Source: Longispora albida DSM 44784
GTDB taxonomy: Bacteria > Actinomycetota > Actinomycetes > Mycobacteriales > Micromonosporaceae
Assembly: GCF_000379825.1 (NCBI RefSeq)
Contig: NZ_KB903834.1
Span: 124,189-188,188 of the forward strand
DNA: 64,000 nucleotides
Reading direction: 5' to 3'
The position numbers and the translations under genes are program-made. A model generated the notes under the pieces. That model was not told the origin of the DNA. It was given only the letters and a program-made list of their open reading frames with translations, and ran no database searches. Numbering within the stretch: the first letter of the stretch is position 1; each line of letters starts with the position of its first letter. Below are positions 61,719-64,000 of the stretch, one piece after another.

Positions 61719-62081
61719 ATGACGTACCCGTACGACCCCCAGCAGCCGGTCTCCGGCCAGCCGTACCCGCCGTACGGGTACTACGCCGCCCCGCCCCGCA
61801 CCAACGGCCTGGCCATCGCCTCGATGATCGTCTCGATCGTCGCGATCGCCTTCTGTGCCGGCCTGCCCGGCATCGTCGGCGCGATCATGGGCCACGTCGC
61901 CAAGCGGCAGGTCAAGGAGCGCGGCGAGCAGGGTGACGGCTTCGCGCTGGCCGGCATCATCATCGGCTGGATCAGCTTCGGCATCTTCCTGCTGATCGTC
62001 GTGGTGTACGCCGTGCTGATCTACATCGGCATCAACTACGGCGACTCCAGCTCGTACGACGACGACTACGACTGGGACTAG
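61719..62081 (+). CDS. DUF4190 membrane protein (paralogue 3)
   Basis: A 120-residue protein with head TYPYDPQQPVSGQPYPPYGY, helix 1 LAIASMIVSIVAIAFCAGLP, linker GHVAKRQVKERGEQGDG, helix 2 LAGIIIGWISFGIFLLIVVV and an Asp/Tyr-rich end. It follows paralogue 2 in one operon and is closed by a hairpin. Confidence 0.85.
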   Translation: MTYPYDPQQPVSGQPYPPYGYYAAPPRTNGLAIASMIVSIVAIAFCAGLPGIVGAIMGHVAKRQVKERGEQGDGFALAGIIIGWISFGIFLLIVVVYAVLIYIGINYGDSSSYDDDYDWD

Positions 62082-62093
62082 GGTCTGTCCGGT

Positions 62094-62125
62094 AGAGAGC
62101 GGCCCGAGGCGGGCCGCTCTCTTTT
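62094..62125. terminator. Hairpin with T-run after the DUF4190 operon
   Basis: AGAGAGCGGCCCG pairs with CGGGCCGCTCTCT around AGG, then TTT. It is the most classical intrinsic terminator in the window and also lies just before the convergent CoA-lyase stop. Confidence 0.85.
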
Positions 62126-62132
62126 CCCGTCG

Positions 62133-63089
62133 TCAGGCTGGCGGGGTGAAGGACGTGGTCCGGCTCAGGCCGGCCGCCCGGCCCTTGCCCGCGATGACCA
62201 GGGCCATCTTCCGGGACGCCTCGTCGATCATCTCGTCGCCGAGCATGACCGCGCCGAGCCGGCCGCCAGCCTCGGAGGTGTAGTACTCGTACGCGTCGAG
62301 GATCAGCTCCGCGTGGTCGTAGTCCCCCTGCGCCGGGGAGAACAGCTCGTTGGCGGCCTCGATCTGACCCGGGTGCAGCACCCACTTGCCGTCGTAGCCG
62401 AGGGCGGCGGAACGGCCGGCCACCCGGCGGAAGCCGTCCACGTCGCGGATCTGGAGGTACGGCCCGTCGATGACCTGGAGGTCGTTGGCGCGGGCCGCCA
62501 TCAGCAGGCGGGACAGGGTGTAGTGGTAGGCGTCGCCGACGTCGTAGCCGGGCGGCTGCTCGCCGACCACGAGGGACTTCATGTTGATCGAGGCCATGAA
62601 GTCGGCCGGCCCGAAGATGATGGTCTCGACGCGGGGCGAGGCTGCCGCGATCTCGTCCACGTTGACCAGGCCACGGGCGTTCTCGATCTGGGCCTCGATG
62701 CCGATCTCGCCGACCGGCAGGCCGAGGGTCTTCTCCAGCTGGGTGAGCAGCAGGTCGAGCCACTGGACGTGCGCGGCGTACTGGACCTTCGGCAGCATGA
62801 TCGCGTCGAGGTGGCCGCCGGCCCCCTCCACGATGTCGATCACGTCCCGGTACGTCCACTGGGTGGTGAGGTCGTTGACCCGGACGACGCGGGTCTTGCC
62901 CGCCCAGTCGCCCTCGGTCAGCGCCGCGACGACGTTCTTGCGCGCCTCGGCCTTGGCGAGCGGGGCCACCGAGTCCTCCAGGTCCAGGAAGACCTGGTCG
63001 GCGGGCAGGCCCTGGGCCTTGCCGAGCATCTTGGTGCTCGAGCCCGGCACGGCGAGGCAGGACCGGCGAGGACGTCCGTGTGCACCCAT
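62133..63089 (-). CDS. CoA-ester lyase (HpcH/HpaI/CitE family, Rv2498c-like)
   Basis: A 318-residue TIM-barrel lyase: VPGSSTKMLGKAQGLPADQVF, LDLEDSVAPLAK, the arginine and metal sites VVRVNDLTTQW, IEAQIENARGLVN and IIFGPADFMASI. Relatives cleave citramalyl-CoA, malyl-CoA or methylmalyl-CoA. With MaoC (51629) and acyl-CoA dehydrogenase (58344) it completes the set that is contiguous in M. tuberculosis. ATG 63089 is the start. GTTACCGAGTAGTAAT upstream is a weak match to their TACTC site. Confidence 0.9.
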   Translation of the reverse strand: MGAHGRPRRSCLAVPGSSTKMLGKAQGLPADQVFLDLEDSVAPLAKAEARKNVVAALTEGDWAGKTRVVRVNDLTTQWTYRDVIDIVEGAGGHLDAIMLPKVQYAAHVQWLDLLLTQLEKTLGLPVGEIGIEAQIENARGLVNVDEIAAASPRVETIIFGPADFMASINMKSLVVGEQPPGYDVGDAYHYTLSRLLMAARANDLQVIDGPYLQIRDVDGFRRVAGRSAALGYDGKWVLHPGQIEAANELFSPAQGDYDHAELILDAYEYYTSEAGGRLGAVMLGDEMIDEASRKMALVIAGKGRAAGLSRTTSFTPPA

Positions 63090-63223
63090 TGTTGTGTCTC
63101 GCTCTCTGGTTACCGAGTAGTAATAGCGGGAGGGTAGCGCCGCGCTCGATGCGCGCAGAACAGCCCTGTGGGAAATAGCACATCGCCACGCATCGGCCCC
63201 GCCCCCGGTACCAAAAATAGGGG

Positions 63224-64000
63224 GTGACCAAGCCGCATCTGCCCACCTACGCCGCACTGGCCGTCGGGATCGTCGCCGTGTCGGCCTCCGGGCCGATGAT
63301 CGCCGCAGCCGCTGCACCCGCCCTGGCCATCGCATTCTGGCGCAACGCGATGGCGGTGGGTGTGCTGGCCCCAGTGGCCGGGGTGGTGCGGCGCGAGGAG
63401 CTGCGCGGGCTCGACCGGCGGGCGGTGCTGCTCTGCGTGCTGGCGGGTGTCGCGCTCGCCGCTCACTTCGCGACCTGGGTGCCCAGCGCGACCATGACCT
63501 CCGTGGCGACCGCGACCGCGCTGGCCACGACGCAGCCCATCTGGACGGGCCTGTTCGCCTTCGCCCGGGGTCAGAAGCTCGGGCGTGCGATGTGGCTGGG
63601 CATTTCCTTCGCTGTACTGGGGGCGGTGCTGGCCACCGGCGCCGACCTCAACGGCTCCGCCGAAGCGCTCGCGGGTGACGGGCTGGCGCTGCTCGGCGGC
63701 CTGTTCGCCGCGGTGTACGTGACCTTCGGCGAGCGGGTGCGGGCCGAGGTGAGCACGACGAGTTACACGCTGCTCTGTTACGGGGTGTGCGGGGCGGTAC
63801 TGCTCGCCGTCTGTCTCCTGTGGAACGTGCAGCTCACCGGGTACACAGCCTCGACGTGGCTGCTGCTCGTGGCGCTGACGGCCGGGCCGCAGCTGCTCGG
63901 GCACTCGCTGTTCAACTTCGCGCTCAAGCGGGTGCAGGCGCACGTCCTGTCGGTGCTGATCCTGCTGGAGGTACCGGGCGCGGCGCTGCTCGGCTGGGCC
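63224..64000 (+). CDS. EamA/DMT-family transporter (runs off window)
   Basis: The first 259 codons of a drug/metabolite transporter, from GTG 63224: TKPHLPTYAALAVGIVAVSA, then FWRNAMAVGVLAPVAGVVRR and the second repeat GDGLALLGGLFAAVYVTFGE. About eight of ten helices are inside the window. FWRN after helix 2 is a hallmark of EamA proteins. A purine-rich run sits just upstream. Substrate unknown. Confidence 0.87.
   Translation, partial: MTKPHLPTYAALAVGIVAVSASGPMIAAAAAPALAIAFWRNAMAVGVLAPVAGVVRREELRGLDRRAVLLCVLAGVALAAHFATWVPSATMTSVATATALATTQPIWTGLFAFARGQKLGRAMWLGISFAVLGAVLATGADLNGSAEALAGDGLALLGGLFAAVYVTFGERVRAEVSTTSYTLLCYGVCGAVLLAVCLLWNVQLTGYTASTWLLLVALTAGPQLLGHSLFNFALKRVQAHVLSVLILLEVPGAALLGWA

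Noticed and set aside
1-64000. tRNA, rRNA, CRISPR array, prophage or insertion sequence
   Set aside because: No tRNA cloverleaf, rRNA segment, direct-repeat/spacer array, transposase, integrase or phage structural gene was recognised in either strand.

Overview
This window is chromosomal DNA of a high-GC Gram-positive actinomycete. The evidence is very high third-position GC, many GTG starts, a mycoredoxin, the AdnAB recombination helicase, MoeZ, DUF3107/DUF3152 genes and a Rv2578c-type radical SAM gene. From about 1 to 34 kb the gene order (uvrD2, mycoredoxin, nudC, adnB, adnA, moeZ, DUF3152, DUF3107 with a TetR gene, a ferritin-like gene, rhlE-type helicase) follows the Rv3198c-Rv3211 region of Mycobacterium tuberculosis as I remember it, with local genes in between. 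A Micromonosporales-like host is plausible but is inference. No rRNA, tRNA, CRISPR array, prophage or intact insertion sequence was seen.

Layout. 1-13 kb: DNA repair (uvrD2 fragment, adnB-adnA), redox and NAD turnover (mycoredoxin, NudC), an LPXTG surface protein and a paired M16 peptidase operon. 13-27 kb: gamma-glutamyltransferase, a PadR-controlled membrane protein, an alkyltransferase-like repair protein, proB and proA, a HAD phosphatase, a secreted M14 carboxypeptidase, moeZ, DUF3152, DUF3107, TetR, an alpha/beta hydrolase and purC. 27-43 kb: an NB-ARC/TPR regulator, MarR/NmrA genes, a ferritin-like protein, a DEAD-box helicase, a Fur-type regulator with catalase, Uma2 nuclease, RecB-like nuclease, two MFS exporters and MarC. 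43-64 kb: PHP phosphatase, two methyltransferases (one fused to an HTH, one frameshifted), DUF6758, TrmH-like methyltransferase, a monooxygenase, an M20 hydrolase, MaoC dehydratase, an HTTM operon, an intein-split radical SAM protein under a LexA-type box, acyl-CoA dehydrogenase, three DUF4190 proteins, an SDR, a CoA-ester lyase and an EamA transporter.

The most unusual signal is non-coding. Two families of intergenic structured repeats recur. Family 1 (19.3, 34.4, 40.5 and 58.3 kb) is a long hairpin with divergent but compensated stems and a constant internal loop (RCTGC facing TTG), followed by a conserved tail. Hairpin-less versions of the same flank plus tail lie at 27.3 and 34.9 kb, so filled and empty states coexist. 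The element sits on stop codons and in several cases supplies them. Family 2 (13.2-13.4 and 54.3-54.5 kb) has a different conserved head and a long hairpin whose outer stem has been rewritten while pairing is kept. These look like undescribed mobile or structured-RNA elements.

Regulation can be read at several loci: paired CTACATAG sites for PadR, ATGCATG palindromes for MarR, CAACA-TGTTG palindromes for an HTH-methyltransferase, TACTC-N2-GAGTA sites at the MaoC and acyl-CoA dehydrogenase genes, and an SOS box at the radical SAM gene.
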